Assembly: GCF_003860135.1 (NCBI RefSeq)
Contig: NZ_RQYN01000018.1
Location: 1-49,797, forward strand
From: Tannerella forsythia
GTDB lineage: Bacteria; Bacteroidota; Bacteroidia; Bacteroidales; Tannerellaceae
Direction: 5' to 3'
Length of the DNA: 49,797 bases
Position numbers and translations under genes: made by a program
Shown: piece after piece, positions 9,754 to 19,083 of the stretch
Position numbering within the stretch: position 1 is the first letter of the stretch
How the letters are laid out: every line of letters begins with the position of its first letter
Notes under the pieces: model-generated
The model's input: the letters and a program-made list of their open reading frames with translations, nothing else
Database searches by the model: none
What the model was told of the DNA's origin: nothing

Positions 9754-10126
9754 TGTAGTAAGTGTTTATATTCTATATCTATGTTATAAAAACAGGTGTC
9801 TGACAATTTATTTTTTCGATCTGACAAAGCTTTTTTTAATCTAACAGTGCATTTTCCTCTTCTGACCATCTATTTTTTCGATCTGACGGTGCATTTTTCT
9901 CTTCTGACAGCACGTTTTTTCGTTCTAACGGTGCATTTTTTTCTTCTGACATTGTATTTTTTCGATCTGACGGTACATTTTTCTCTTCTGACAATATATT
10001 TTTTCGATCTGACATCATATTTTACTCTTCTTACCATCTATTTTTTCGTTCTGACAGTGTATTTTTCTCTTCTGACATTGCATTTTTTCGTTCTGACATT
10101 AATTATACGCTTCGGACACGTTATGA
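9754..10126. repeat. 21-bp tandem array (14 full units) between tolC-like and adaptor genes
   Basis: TCTGAC or a one-base variant starts at 9799, 9820, 9840, 9861, 9882, 9903, 9924, 9945, 9966, 9987, 10008, 10029, 10050, 10071 and 10092. Every step is 21 bp except one of 20. From 9840 on the units strictly alternate between a type ending TTTTTTCG(A/T) and a type ending TTTTTCTCT, so the array is a 42-bp dimer repeat. Each unit holds a T-tract spaced at two helical turns. On the minus strand it reads in one frame as heptads such as SEEKNxx and SDRKNxx but is broken by stops in the unit near 10022-10033. I take it as DNA or RNA structure rather than a gene. The rest of this 373-base gap shows nothing. 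Confidence 0.9.
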
Positions 10127-11473
10127 TTATTCTTCAAATTTCCCGATGATTCCTTCTCCTTTATAATAGGCCACTAATCTGCTTTTAAGAAGATAGGACA
10201 ATCGCTTCTGCAAGAGATTCGCACGTGCCTCAATCAGTGTGTTCGCTGCCGTTTGCAGATCGAGCGGACTCATTAAGCCTTCTTCGTATTTGCGCAAGGT
10301 GAGATGATAGGAGATTTCGTCCGCTTCCACTTTCTTTTCCATCTGCACGGTTTCTTTTGCGAATCCATCGCGATCTAAAACGGCTTGTTCGACGGCTGTC
10401 TGCAACTGTCGCATGATTTCTTCGCGCTGTTCGTTGGCCATGCGCATGTTGTTGCGCGCGCGACGTGCCTCGCTATACCGTCCCAGTCCGTCGAACAAGG
10501 GGATACGAAGCACCATGGCAAGGTATTCGCCGCGGTTATTGTCGAAAAACTGCTTGCCGAACGAAACGGTTTCTCCGCTCGACAAATTCTTGAAATAGTT
10601 GGTCGATACGCCGGCTTCGAACGAGAGTCTGGGAAACATGGCTCCCTTTGCCATGCGATATTCGTAGCGGGCGGCTTTGGATTTGTACTCGGCCGAGAGC
10701 GCCACGGGGTTATGCGTACTGGCGTAGGCGTAAATATCGCTGACGGATTCGGGAGAAGAGAGCCTTGCGGACACGTAAACGGCCGTATCGATACGTAACG
10801 AGTCGGCACCGCAGTAATTCATGTTCTCCCGGAGTTTCAAAAAGGCCGAAGCATAGAGGTTCTGTTGACGAATCAGGTTATAATCGTCGGCTGCCACTTG
10901 AGCCTCGAATTGCGCCACATCAGCCTTACCCTTCATGCCCAACTCTTCCATCCGACGCGTCTTGTGAAGGGTGCGCCGACTCTCATTCAACTTGTCGGCA
11001 GCGAGTTTCACCGTGCCTCGGTAGTAAACGGTGTTGATAAACGCCTCCATCACGGCCAGTGCCACATCGTCTTTGGCGCGTTGCTCTTCCTGCATACCGT
11101 ATAAACGGCGGATACGCGTCATCTTCTGATTGTTGATTAGCTGTCCGCCGTCAAACAGAGGCAGTGAAGCACTGATTCCGTAAGAATTATTAAACGTCGA
11201 GATATTGTTATACGTATTCGTTTTCGGGTCGATGGATCGGCCGAAGCTGAACTGGCCGCCTACACTCGCACCGATCGAAGGAAAGAAACTTGCCACCGCC
11301 GAACGGTGCGCCATCTTATACGAGTCGTTCAGATGCTGCTTCTGCTTCACCTTCGGACTATTTTCCACCGCATAACGCATGCAGTCATCCATCGTCCAGT
11401 ATCGCTCTTGGGCCATCGCCCCCGACGTAATCGCGATCCCTAAAAACATATTCCAAAAAATCTTCTTCATCAT
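10127..11473 (-). CDS. Outer-membrane efflux protein, TolC family
   Basis: 448 residues with a signal peptide (about 1-21, cleavage after AMA). Two tandem OEP repeats are visible: long amphipathic helices alternating with beta strands (for example near residues 60-110 and 270-330), each with the motif LPLFDGG or IPLFDGLG typical of TolC homologues. It would form the outer-membrane channel and periplasmic tunnel for the adaptor and permeases encoded downstream. It is first in the operon. A sigma-54-type promoter lies just upstream at 11501-11516, so expression is probably set by the divergently encoded two-component system. Two adjacent ATGs (11473 and 11470) are possible starts. Confidence 0.94.
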   Translation of the reverse strand: MMKKIFWNMFLGIAITSGAMAQERYWTMDDCMRYAVENSPKVKQKQHLNDSYKMAHRSAVASFFPSIGASVGGQFSFGRSIDPKTNTYNNISTFNNSYGISASLPLFDGGQLINNQKMTRIRRLYGMQEEQRAKDDVALAVMEAFINTVYYRGTVKLAADKLNESRRTLHKTRRMEELGMKGKADVAQFEAQVAADDYNLIRQQNLYASAFLKLRENMNYCGADSLRIDTAVYVSARLSSPESVSDIYAYASTHNPVALSAEYKSKAARYEYRMAKGAMFPRLSFEAGVSTNYFKNLSSGETVSFGKQFFDNNRGEYLAMVLRIPLFDGLGRYSEARRARNNMRMANEQREEIMRQLQTAVEQAVLDRDGFAKETVQMEKKVEADEISYHLTLRKYEEGLMSPLDLQTAANTLIEARANLLQKRLSYLLKSRLVAYYKGEGIIGKFEE

Positions 11474-11500
11474 TTCAATATTAATTCACGCTAAATACTA

Positions 11501-11516
11501 TGCCAAAACCATGCCA
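11501..11516 (-). promoter_or_regulatory. Sigma-54 (RpoN) -24/-12 promoter for the efflux operon
   Basis: The minus strand reads TGGCATGGTTTTGGCA, matching the TGGCACG-N4-TTGCA consensus at nearly all positions, with the GG and GC elements at the obligatory 10-bp spacing. The predicted start of transcription is near 11490, about 17 bases before the tolC ATG. The adjacent gene encodes a sigma-54 activator, which strengthens the call. Confidence 0.75.
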
Positions 11517-11570
11517 AAACAAACAAAGAACTACAATTCAATTATTTATAAATTCATCAAGAAACTTCCA

Positions 11571-11610
11571 GTGTCCAAAAATTAGACACTGGCGTCCAAA
11601 AATTAGACAC
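11571..11610. promoter_or_regulatory. Two tandem dyad operators, likely response-regulator binding sites
   Basis: GTGTCCAAAAATTAGACAC (11571-11589) is a perfect five-base dyad of form TGTC-N9-GACA; a second copy with one arm base changed lies at 11592-11610. The copies are 21 bp apart, putting them on one face of the helix. Their centres are about 90 and 111 bases upstream of the predicted tolC start, the usual place for sigma-54 activator sites. Confidence 0.7.
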
Positions 11611-11635
11611 TGTCCCCTCACATCGCTTTTTTTCT

Positions 11636-11659
11636 TAATTTTGTCCACGTATTGGACAA
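11636..11659 (+). promoter_or_regulatory. Regulator gene promoter overlapped by a third dyad
   Basis: TAATTTTG (11636-11643) fits the Bacteroidetes -7 element TAnnTTTG for the response-regulator gene; no good -33 element is seen. TTGTCCACGTATTGGACAA (11641-11659) has perfect six-base arms of the same TGTC-N9-GACA type and overlaps the -7 element and start region, suggesting autoregulation. Confidence 0.5.
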
Positions 11660-11731
11660 GCATACGCCTATACATTATATAATATATATGATATCAATCC
11701 CCGTCCGGACTGAAACAAAAGAAGAAAACGC

Positions 11732-13087
<1,356 letters not shown>

Positions 13088-13092
13088 TCCCG

Positions 13093-14409
13093 ATGGACAA
13101 GCGATTATATAACAGTCTGACGTTTCGCCTGATCGTACTTGCGACACTCGTTGCCGTAACCACGGTATTCGTGGTACAGCAGCGTTGGATCGTAGCAACC
13201 GTAAGCCTGCTGTTCGTCGCTTTCGCCTTCGGATGGGTCGTACAACTCTATCGTCGCAACCTCCGCAAGGTGTCCTTCATGTTCGACGCCGTCGATAACA
13301 ACGATTACGCTTTTCATTACGCAACGACGCGGCACGCTGCCGAAGAACGAATCATCAACGAGTCGCTGAACCGCATCCTCCAAATTCTCTTGCAGGCAAA
13401 AGCTGACGCGAAAGAACGGGAGAAATATTATGAAATGATTATCAACTCGGTCAACACGGGTATCATCGTCATCGACGAGAAAGGATTCGTGCTCCAGCAA
13501 AACAGCGAGTCGCTCCGACTGCTCGGACTACCGGTATTTACGCACATCAGACAACTCGAACGTATCGATAACAAACTTGCCGAACGTTTTACCGATCTCC
13601 AGCCCGGGGAGAAGTATCACCTCTCGTTCAATAACGAACGCGGAGCGGTCAACCTCTCCCTCCGCGTGTCCGAAACCGTTTTGAAAGGAAAATGCGTGAA
13701 ACTTATCGCCATGAACGACATCAACAGCGAAATGGAAGATAAGGAAGTCGATACATGGATCCGTCTGACGCGCGTATTGACACACGAGATCATGAACTCC
13801 GTCACCCCCATTACGTCGATCAGCAGCACGCTCCTCTCACGGCATGACGAAATGAAGGAGGAGCTCCGCAACGGCCTCGAACTGATCAGTGATACCGGCA
13901 AAGGACTGATCTCCTTCGTCGAGTCGTATCGCCGATTCACCCATATCCCGACTCCGCAACCGACCCTCTTCTACGTCGGCAAGTTTATTGAACGGATGAC
14001 ACAGCTGGCCAGTCACCATCACAACGCTTCCCATATCACGATACAGACCGATGTCCATCCGGACGACCTGATTCTGTATGCCGACGAAAACTTGATCGGA
14101 CAAGTCGTGTTGAACCTGCTGAAAAACGCGATACAGGCCATCGGTCCCGACCATCCCGACGGACAGATCACGGTGCAGGCTTCGTGCAACCGCAATGAAT
14201 CTATCGTAATCGAGATCAGCAACAACGGACCCACTATCCCACCCGAAGAGGCCGAACATATTTTCACGCCTTTCTTTACGACTAAAGAAGGAGGCAGTGG
14301 TATCGGCCTGTCCGTCGCGCGCCAAATCATGCGTCTTTCGGGAGGTTCCATCTCGCTGAAATCGAACGCTCCCAATCACCGGACCACCTTCGTCCTATTG
14401 TTTCCATAA
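13093..14409 (+). CDS. Membrane sensor histidine kinase, partner of the NtrC-type regulator
   Basis: 438 residues. Two transmembrane helices (about 12-28 and 33-51) with almost no periplasmic loop, then a HAMP-like stretch, a PAS domain (about 111-210), the dimerisation/phosphorylation H-box with H231 in LTHEIMNS, and a HATPase_c domain: N-box N345 in NLLKNA, G1 region ISNNGPTI (about 375-382), F-box FTPFFTTK, G2 GGSGIGL at 400-406. The first position of the G1 motif is Asn rather than the textbook Asp. The tiny periplasmic loop suggests that it senses a membrane or cytoplasmic signal. Cognate to the regulator 5 bases upstream, same operon. It should control the efflux cluster. Confidence 0.95.
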   Translation: MDKRLYNSLTFRLIVLATLVAVTTVFVVQQRWIVATVSLLFVAFAFGWVVQLYRRNLRKVSFMFDAVDNNDYAFHYATTRHAAEERIINESLNRILQILLQAKADAKEREKYYEMIINSVNTGIIVIDEKGFVLQQNSESLRLLGLPVFTHIRQLERIDNKLAERFTDLQPGEKYHLSFNNERGAVNLSLRVSETVLKGKCVKLIAMNDINSEMEDKEVDTWIRLTRVLTHEIMNSVTPITSISSTLLSRHDEMKEELRNGLELISDTGKGLISFVESYRRFTHIPTPQPTLFYVGKFIERMTQLASHHHNASHITIQTDVHPDDLILYADENLIGQVVLNLLKNAIQAIGPDHPDGQITVQASCNRNESIVIEISNNGPTIPPEEAEHIFTPFFTTKEGGSGIGLSVARQIMRLSGGSISLKSNAPNHRTTFVLLFP

Positions 14410-14430
14410 ACTTCATTCCGTCTTTTAATG

Positions 14431-14438
14431 TATCTTTG
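14431..14438 (+). promoter_or_regulatory. -7 promoter element for ogt
   Basis: TATCTTTG fits TAnnTTTG. It lies 21 bases before the ATG at 14460, and no clear -33 partner was found. Because this element overlaps an upstream in-frame TTG (14436), the ATG at 14460 is the better start. Confidence 0.5.
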
Positions 14439-14459
14439 CTCCCATCAAAACAACTCGTT

Positions 14460-14954
14460 ATGAATTATTTTACAGACTACGCATCGCCGGTCGGCACGTT
14501 ACGCATCGTTGAAAACGGTCGAGGAATTACAGCTATCAAGTACCTTAAAAACTTTCGTGTTTTGCCTGCCGATGCACGCGAAAAAGAAACGCCGCTGCTG
14601 AGACAGGCCATCACGGAATTGAAAGCATATTTTGCAGGGCAACGCAAGCATTTTGATCTTCCGCTCGACGAACAAGGCACGGATTTTCAAAAGCGCGTCT
14701 GGGCAGCACTCCGTGAAATTCCATACGGACAGACGCGTTCGTACAAACAGATTGCCGAAGCGGCCGGATCACCGCATGGCTATCGTGCCACAGGAATGGC
14801 TAATAACCGTAACCCCATATCAATTATTACACCATGCCATCGTGTCATCGGCGCGGACGGCACGCTTACCGGTTACGGCGGCGGGCTCGACATCAAAAAG
14901 AAATTGCTGGAGCTTGAAGCTTCAACTCTTGTACAAAAGGACAACCAAGGATAA
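14460..14954 (+). CDS. ogt: Methylated-DNA--[protein]-cysteine S-methyltransferase
   Basis: 164 residues from ATG 14460. It repairs O6-alkylguanine (and O4-alkylthymine) in DNA by irreversible transfer of the alkyl group to its own cysteine. The active-site motif PCHRV is present with Cys126. The DNA-binding helix-turn-helix with arginine finger is in the YRATGMANNRNP stretch (108-119), and an N-terminal ribonuclease-like domain covers about 1-75. Length is normal for Ogt/MGMT proteins without an Ada regulatory domain. It is monocistronic: it follows the kinase gene after 50 bases but has its own -7 element, and a hairpin follows at 15031-15067. Confidence 0.95.
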   Translation: MNYFTDYASPVGTLRIVENGRGITAIKYLKNFRVLPADAREKETPLLRQAITELKAYFAGQRKHFDLPLDEQGTDFQKRVWAALREIPYGQTRSYKQIAEAAGSPHGYRATGMANNRNPISIITPCHRVIGADGTLTGYGGGLDIKKKLLELEASTLVQKDNQG

Positions 14955-15030
14955 AGATCCTCTCCTCAACCCATCTCATACATATTCCAACCTACGGCGT
15001 ATCACAGTCCGTAAGGAGAAAACGGCCTCC

Positions 15031-15067
15031 GTTGCTCGGAAGATTTTTTAGGAATCCTCCGAGCAAC
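15031..15067 (+). terminator. Hairpin terminator after ogt
   Basis: GTTGCTCGGA (15031-15040) and TCCGAGCAAC (15058-15067) form a perfect 10-bp stem with a 17-base loop, 76 bases after the ogt stop. The following sequence is AT-rich without a strict T-run. Confidence 0.65.
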
Positions 15068-15153
15068 ATTTCATTCAAATCATTTATTTCAAAACATTTA
15101 CAAATCCATCTATCATAACACCATCTTTTCACACAGAATAATTCATTAAATAA

Positions 15154-15185
15154 TTTGGTTTATAAAATAAACTACATTATTTTTG
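15154..15185 (+). promoter_or_regulatory. Bacteroidetes housekeeping promoter for the DUF2141 gene
   Basis: TTTG (15154-15157), 20 bases, then TATTTTTG (15178-15185): both elements and the spacing match the Bacteroidetes primary sigma consensus. Transcription should begin near 15192, about 50 bases before the ATG at 15242. Confidence 0.7.
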
Positions 15186-15241
15186 CGATGTAAATCGATT
15201 CAAAAAAAAAATTATTTAGTAACAGGTAAAGAAAAACAGGT

Positions 15242-15643
15242 ATGAAAACGATGAAAATGATTGGAATCTTCGCTGCTTTAGGACTGAGTATATCTCTTTA
15301 TGGACAGTCGGCGGATGTAACGGTAGTGGTAAAAGGCATCAAGGAAGCGAAAGGCAAAGTAATGGTTGCGGCGGGAGATAAAGCGAAATCGCAAGAGATG
15401 ATCGGAGAAATGGTAGCAGTTACTTCGACAGGCGATGTAGTCTGCGTTCTGAAAAACGTACCGGTCGGAAAAACGAATATTTACGTATATCAGGATTTGA
15501 ATGAGAATTTCCGGCTCGATATGGATGAGCAACATATCCCGATCGAACCGTGCAATACGAAAGAGAAGGTAACGATCAAAGACGGAGAAAACAAGTTCGA
15601 GATCAAACTGATCAACGTAAAGGAAATGATGGAAAAACGCTGA
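15242..15643 (+). CDS. DUF2141 secreted protein
   Basis: 133 residues with a signal peptide (about 1-21, cleavage near LYG-QSA). The mature part matches DUF2141: a short beta-sandwich-like sequence with the pattern VPVGKTNIYVYQDLNENFRLD, the hallmark 'G-Y-A-...-D-x-N-x-N-x-x-x-D' segment of the family. Function is unknown in the family; location should be periplasm or outer membrane. It has its own strong promoter and is followed after 28 bases by the outer-membrane barrel gene, so the two are likely co-transcribed. No catalytic residue pattern is apparent. Confidence 0.85.
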   Translation: MKTMKMIGIFAALGLSISLYGQSADVTVVVKGIKEAKGKVMVAAGDKAKSQEMIGEMVAVTSTGDVVCVLKNVPVGKTNIYVYQDLNENFRLDMDEQHIPIEPCNTKEKVTIKDGENKFEIKLINVKEMMEKR

Positions 15644-15671
15644 TTTTCATTGTATCGAAAAACAGACAACC

Positions 15672-18059
15672 ATGAAGCGGTTCCTTATTATATCTATTGC
15701 AAGTGTCATCTTTGCCGGCTTCGCTTCGGCGCAGGAGCGAAGCGGCAAGGTGACGGACAACAGCGGCCGGCCCGTCGAATTTGCGACGGTTGCCTTGCTG
15801 ACGGAAGACGGGCAAGCGGCCGTGACAGTCACCGATACGCTCGGACGCTTCTCGCTGACTGCCGTCGGGGGCAAGTATCGGATCAACATCCGGCACCTTG
15901 CTTATCAGCCGTTGGAGCAGAACATTTATCTTTCGGACACGGAATCGAAGGTGGGCGATTTTCGCCTAAAGGATCTCCAGACGAATCTGGACGAAGTAAC
16001 CATCACGGCTTCGGCAATCACACGCGAGGCCGATCGCTTCGTAATGAGGATGAACACGCCTTTGACTCTGAATAAAGACGCGACCGAAGTCTTGCAACTG
16101 GCACCGGGCGTATGGGTCGATGACAACGGTATTTCCATCAACGGGACGAGGGGGGCCAAAGTCTTTATCAACGAACGCGAGCTGAGACTGAAAGGCAAAG
16201 AATTGATGAGTTATCTGCGTAATTTCCGCTCGGCCGACATCGTGCGCATCGAGATTATTCCTCAGACCGGAGCAGAATACAGTGCCGATTCATTCGGCGG
16301 AGTGATTAAGCTGACGCTTCGCAGACAATTGGAGAACGGTATCAGCGGACATGTGAAAGTCGGCACAGCACAGAGCGAAAAGTTAGCCGATTATCAGCCG
16401 TCCGCCTCCCTCAACGCCCATGCGGGACCTTGGACATTCAACGCGTTCGCATCGGGAGATATGATGCCTAAAGGAAAGACAAACTCGATGGAAACTCGTA
16501 CTTTTCGGACAAGTACCTATCATGATTACCATTCGGTTTCGCAGGTCAATCGCACACAGCATTCGGGGTTGGGAAGACTGGGTATCGTGTATGAGCCGGA
16601 CAAACGAAACAGTTTCGGAGTCGAAGCGGAATATTCGGCCGTAAGCACCCGCAGCCCGTCGACCGTCTCGACGCGAACGAAACCCAACGGTATTCTCGTC
16701 CGCACCGAAAGCGACTACCGACAAAAAGAGGCAGACCGTACCTACTCGATGACTTTGAACTATGTACATGCGCTCGATACGCTCGGATCGACTTTCAAAA
16801 TGATTGCCGACTACACGAACAAATATGTGGAGGGCGACAACGACTATCATACCTTGTTTGCACGAAACGGAAAAATGTCGGACTCGGTATACCGGAACAA
16901 CACATCGTCGCATTACAGAATTTATACGGCCGACGGAGTGTTGAGCAAGCGACTTTCGACACGTACAAAGCTGGTGGCGGGGATGAAATACACACACAAC
17001 GATATGTCGGACACGGTACGGTACGAAGGTCTTCTTCCTTCAGGCTGGCAACCGCTGCCGGCATATCATTATTCACTCGGTTACACGGAAAATATCGGAG
17101 CGGTCTACGGCACCTTTTCGGCCGAATACAATCGTCTCAGTCTCGTGGTCGGTCTGCGTGGCGAATATACGCATGCGAACGGGCATCATCGTCGTATCCG
17201 TCAATCGTACTTCGATCTGTTTCCGAACCTGAACGTAACGTATTCATTCGATCCGATGCGGACGTTTATGCTGATCGGGCAGTATTCACGGAATATCGAA
17301 CGGCCTAATTTCAGGCGTCTCCACCCGAACCGGATACAATATTCGGAGTATTCGTATTACATCGGCAATCCGGCATTACGTCCGACGTATATCCACAAGA
17401 TCGGTTTGACGGCCGTTTACCGCTATCGTTATGTGCTTTCGGTCGGCGCCAACCTGCACCGCGATCTGGTGAGGGAGGTGCGGAAAACGGAGACATCCGA
17501 CCCGAACGTTACGTACATCATCCCCGAAAATCATCATACGGAGAATCATTATTATGTCGTGCTGAGCGTCCCTCTCCGTCCGACGAAATGGTGGAACCTA
17601 AATGTCAATCTGGTAGGAGTAAAGCAAGATATTCGCGGCACGGAAAACGACCGCCGCGTGTCGCATTACCTTTATTTCGCCAATGTAACAACGGGTTTCT
17701 CGTTGCCGGCGAAATTTCACTTCGAACTGACGTACAGCGGCACAAGCCGTCTATATTCGGCCAATTCCGGTATCGAACCTCGCCATTTGTTTCATCTATC
17801 CGTGAAGAAACAACTGCTGAACGATCGCCTCACGGCTTCGTTGGGTATAAACAATGTATTGGACCGTAAGATCGTTTATTTTTCGGAGATGGCACGCTTT
17901 ACGACTCGCACGGAAGTGCATGATCCGCAAGATGCCCGTTCCCTCAAATTCAGTCTGAACTATACTTTCAGCGCAGGGAAGCATTTTAAAAGTCGAGCAC
18001 TCGAAAGTGGTTCGCAAACGGAAAAAAACCGTTTAAAACGAACTTCCGACACAAGATAA
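15672..18059 (+). CDS. TonB-dependent receptor-like outer-membrane beta-barrel protein
   Basis: 795 residues. Signal peptide 1-20, carboxypeptidase-regulatory-like beta-sandwich domain (about 23-100, start RSGKVTDNSGRPVEFATV), a plug-like domain (about 110-220), then a long beta-barrel of the OMP_b-brl_3 type rich in aromatic strand ends. The C-terminus is a charged tail (about 770-795) rather than a terminal aromatic residue. It belongs to the TonB-linked barrel class common in Bacteroidetes and lacks the SusC signatures and a SusD partner. The substrate is unknown; linkage to DUF2141 and to a membrane protein/regulator pair is the only clue. Confidence 0.88.
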   Translation: MKRFLIISIASVIFAGFASAQERSGKVTDNSGRPVEFATVALLTEDGQAAVTVTDTLGRFSLTAVGGKYRINIRHLAYQPLEQNIYLSDTESKVGDFRLKDLQTNLDEVTITASAITREADRFVMRMNTPLTLNKDATEVLQLAPGVWVDDNGISINGTRGAKVFINERELRLKGKELMSYLRNFRSADIVRIEIIPQTGAEYSADSFGGVIKLTLRRQLENGISGHVKVGTAQSEKLADYQPSASLNAHAGPWTFNAFASGDMMPKGKTNSMETRTFRTSTYHDYHSVSQVNRTQHSGLGRLGIVYEPDKRNSFGVEAEYSAVSTRSPSTVSTRTKPNGILVRTESDYRQKEADRTYSMTLNYVHALDTLGSTFKMIADYTNKYVEGDNDYHTLFARNGKMSDSVYRNNTSSHYRIYTADGVLSKRLSTRTKLVAGMKYTHNDMSDTVRYEGLLPSGWQPLPAYHYSLGYTENIGAVYGTFSAEYNRLSLVVGLRGEYTHANGHHRRIRQSYFDLFPNLNVTYSFDPMRTFMLIGQYSRNIERPNFRRLHPNRIQYSEYSYYIGNPALRPTYIHKIGLTAVYRYRYVLSVGANLHRDLVREVRKTETSDPNVTYIIPENHHTENHYYVVLSVPLRPTKWWNLNVNLVGVKQDIRGTENDRRVSHYLYFANVTTGFSLPAKFHFELTYSGTSRLYSANSGIEPRHLFHLSVKKQLLNDRLTASLGINNVLDRKIVYFSEMARFTTRTEVHDPQDARSLKFSLNYTFSAGKHFKSRALESGSQTEKNRLKRTSDTR

Positions 18060-18101
18060 TTCATGATAAATTCATATTTTTACACTCATTTTTTTACAAC
18101 T

Positions 18102-18713
18102 ATGGAAGAAAAAGAATTAAAGGACAAATCGCTCAACGAAAAGGAAAGCTTGGAGCTCATCACACGAATGATCCAAAACACACAGCATCGGCTGGAGCGC
18201 CATACCGGCATACCGATGTTGATCTGGGGCTATGCCACGGCTATCACAACCTTACTGGTATGGTGGGCAGTAAGCTATACCGGCGACTACCGGATGCAAT
18301 TCCTGTGGTTCCTCATTCCGCTCACGGGAGGCATCGGGATGTTACTCTTGAAGAAAAAGCCCGCAGGAGTCCGCACGTATGTAGACCGAGTCGTTGGATA
18401 CATCTGGTTAGTCTTGGGCTTGACCGGTTTTCTGCTGTCGTGCCTGTCGATACTCAGCGTGATGTGGAAATTGCCGATTCTGTTTATCATCATACTGATC
18501 ATGGGGATAGGAACGATTCTGACCGGATTGGTTGTACAGTTCAGGCCAATGGTCATCGGAGGCGTGGTGGCGATGGGAATCGGGGTAGCCCATTACCTGT
18601 TACCGGGCTGGGATATAAAGATGCTGACGTTTGCATTAGCTTTTATCGTCATGATGATTATCCCGGGACATATCTTAAACCGTCGAGCTAAAAAAATATG
18701 TTCAAAGAGCTGA
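18102..18713 (+). CDS. Integral membrane protein of unknown function
   Basis: 203 residues from the ATG at 18102 (MEEKELKDKSLNEKESLELI); a longer frame from 18063 would add a hydrophobic lead with poor context. An acidic/amphipathic cytoplasmic N-terminus (about 1-40) is followed by about six hydrophobic helices. I do not recognise a named family. It overlaps the following winged-helix gene by 16 bases, which implies translational coupling and a common function: membrane proteins of this shape next to small wHTH regulators are frequent in Bacteroidetes (family-level knowledge, not a demonstrated mechanism). Confidence 0.85.
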   Translation: MEEKELKDKSLNEKESLELITRMIQNTQHRLERHTGIPMLIWGYATAITTLLVWWAVSYTGDYRMQFLWFLIPLTGGIGMLLLKKKPAGVRTYVDRVVGYIWLVLGLTGFLLSCLSILSVMWKLPILFIIILIMGIGTILTGLVVQFRPMVIGGVVAMGIGVAHYLLPGWDIKMLTFALAFIVMMIIPGHILNRRAKKICSKS

Positions 18714-18985
18714 ATCCGCTATTGCACAGCGAGCTGAGACTGGGTATTATGTCGATCCTGCTCAGTGTCGAAAGCGCGGAATTCAAATATATCCGCGAGC
18801 AGACCGGAGCGACGGCAGGCAACTTGAGCGTACAGCTCGATAAATTGTCACAAGCCGGTTATATAACCATAAAAAAAGGATACCGCGGAAAAGTTCCCTG
18901 CACGACATGCCGCATCACAGAAGCCGGAATTACGGCCTTCCGCGAATACGTCGAAGCGTTGCAAACGTATATCAACATCAAGTAA
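18698..18985 (+). CDS. Small winged-helix transcriptional regulator
   Basis: 95 residues, a stand-alone winged-helix DNA-binding domain (HTH_34-like). Helix-turn-helix segment FKYIREQTGATAGNLSVQLD (about 29-48) is followed by the wing GYITIKKGYRGKVPCTT and a C-terminal dimerisation helix. It is similar in build to MarR/PadR-type minimal regulators of membrane stress operons. It starts inside the end of the membrane protein gene (16-base overlap). It may control its own operon. Two cysteines (CTTC) in the wing could be redox- or metal-sensitive, which is speculation. Confidence 0.9.
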   Translation: MFKELNPLLHSELRLGIMSILLSVESAEFKYIREQTGATAGNLSVQLDKLSQAGYITIKKGYRGKVPCTTCRITEAGITAFREYVEALQTYINIK

Positions 18986-19015
18986 AACGCGCCGAAGTTT
19001 CGGGGTAAAAAAGAC

Positions 19016-19062
19016 AAGCCGGAAGTTTTTATCGATATGTTTTCTCGAAAAACTTCCGGCTT
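19016..19062. terminator. Bidirectional terminator between convergent genes
   Basis: AAGCCGGAAGTTTTT (19016-19030) and its exact reverse complement (19048-19062) make a 15-bp stem, with T/A runs on both sides. It lies between the plus-strand regulator and the minus-strand amylase and can serve both. Confidence 0.85.
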
Positions 19063-19083
19063 ATCATGCTCTGTATCGTGTCG

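Noticed and set aside
9796..10149. Plus-strand gene of about 117 residues across the 21-bp array
   Set aside because: The frame is open only because 21 is a multiple of three; the product is a monotonous hydrophobic repeat and it overlaps the end of the tolC-like gene.
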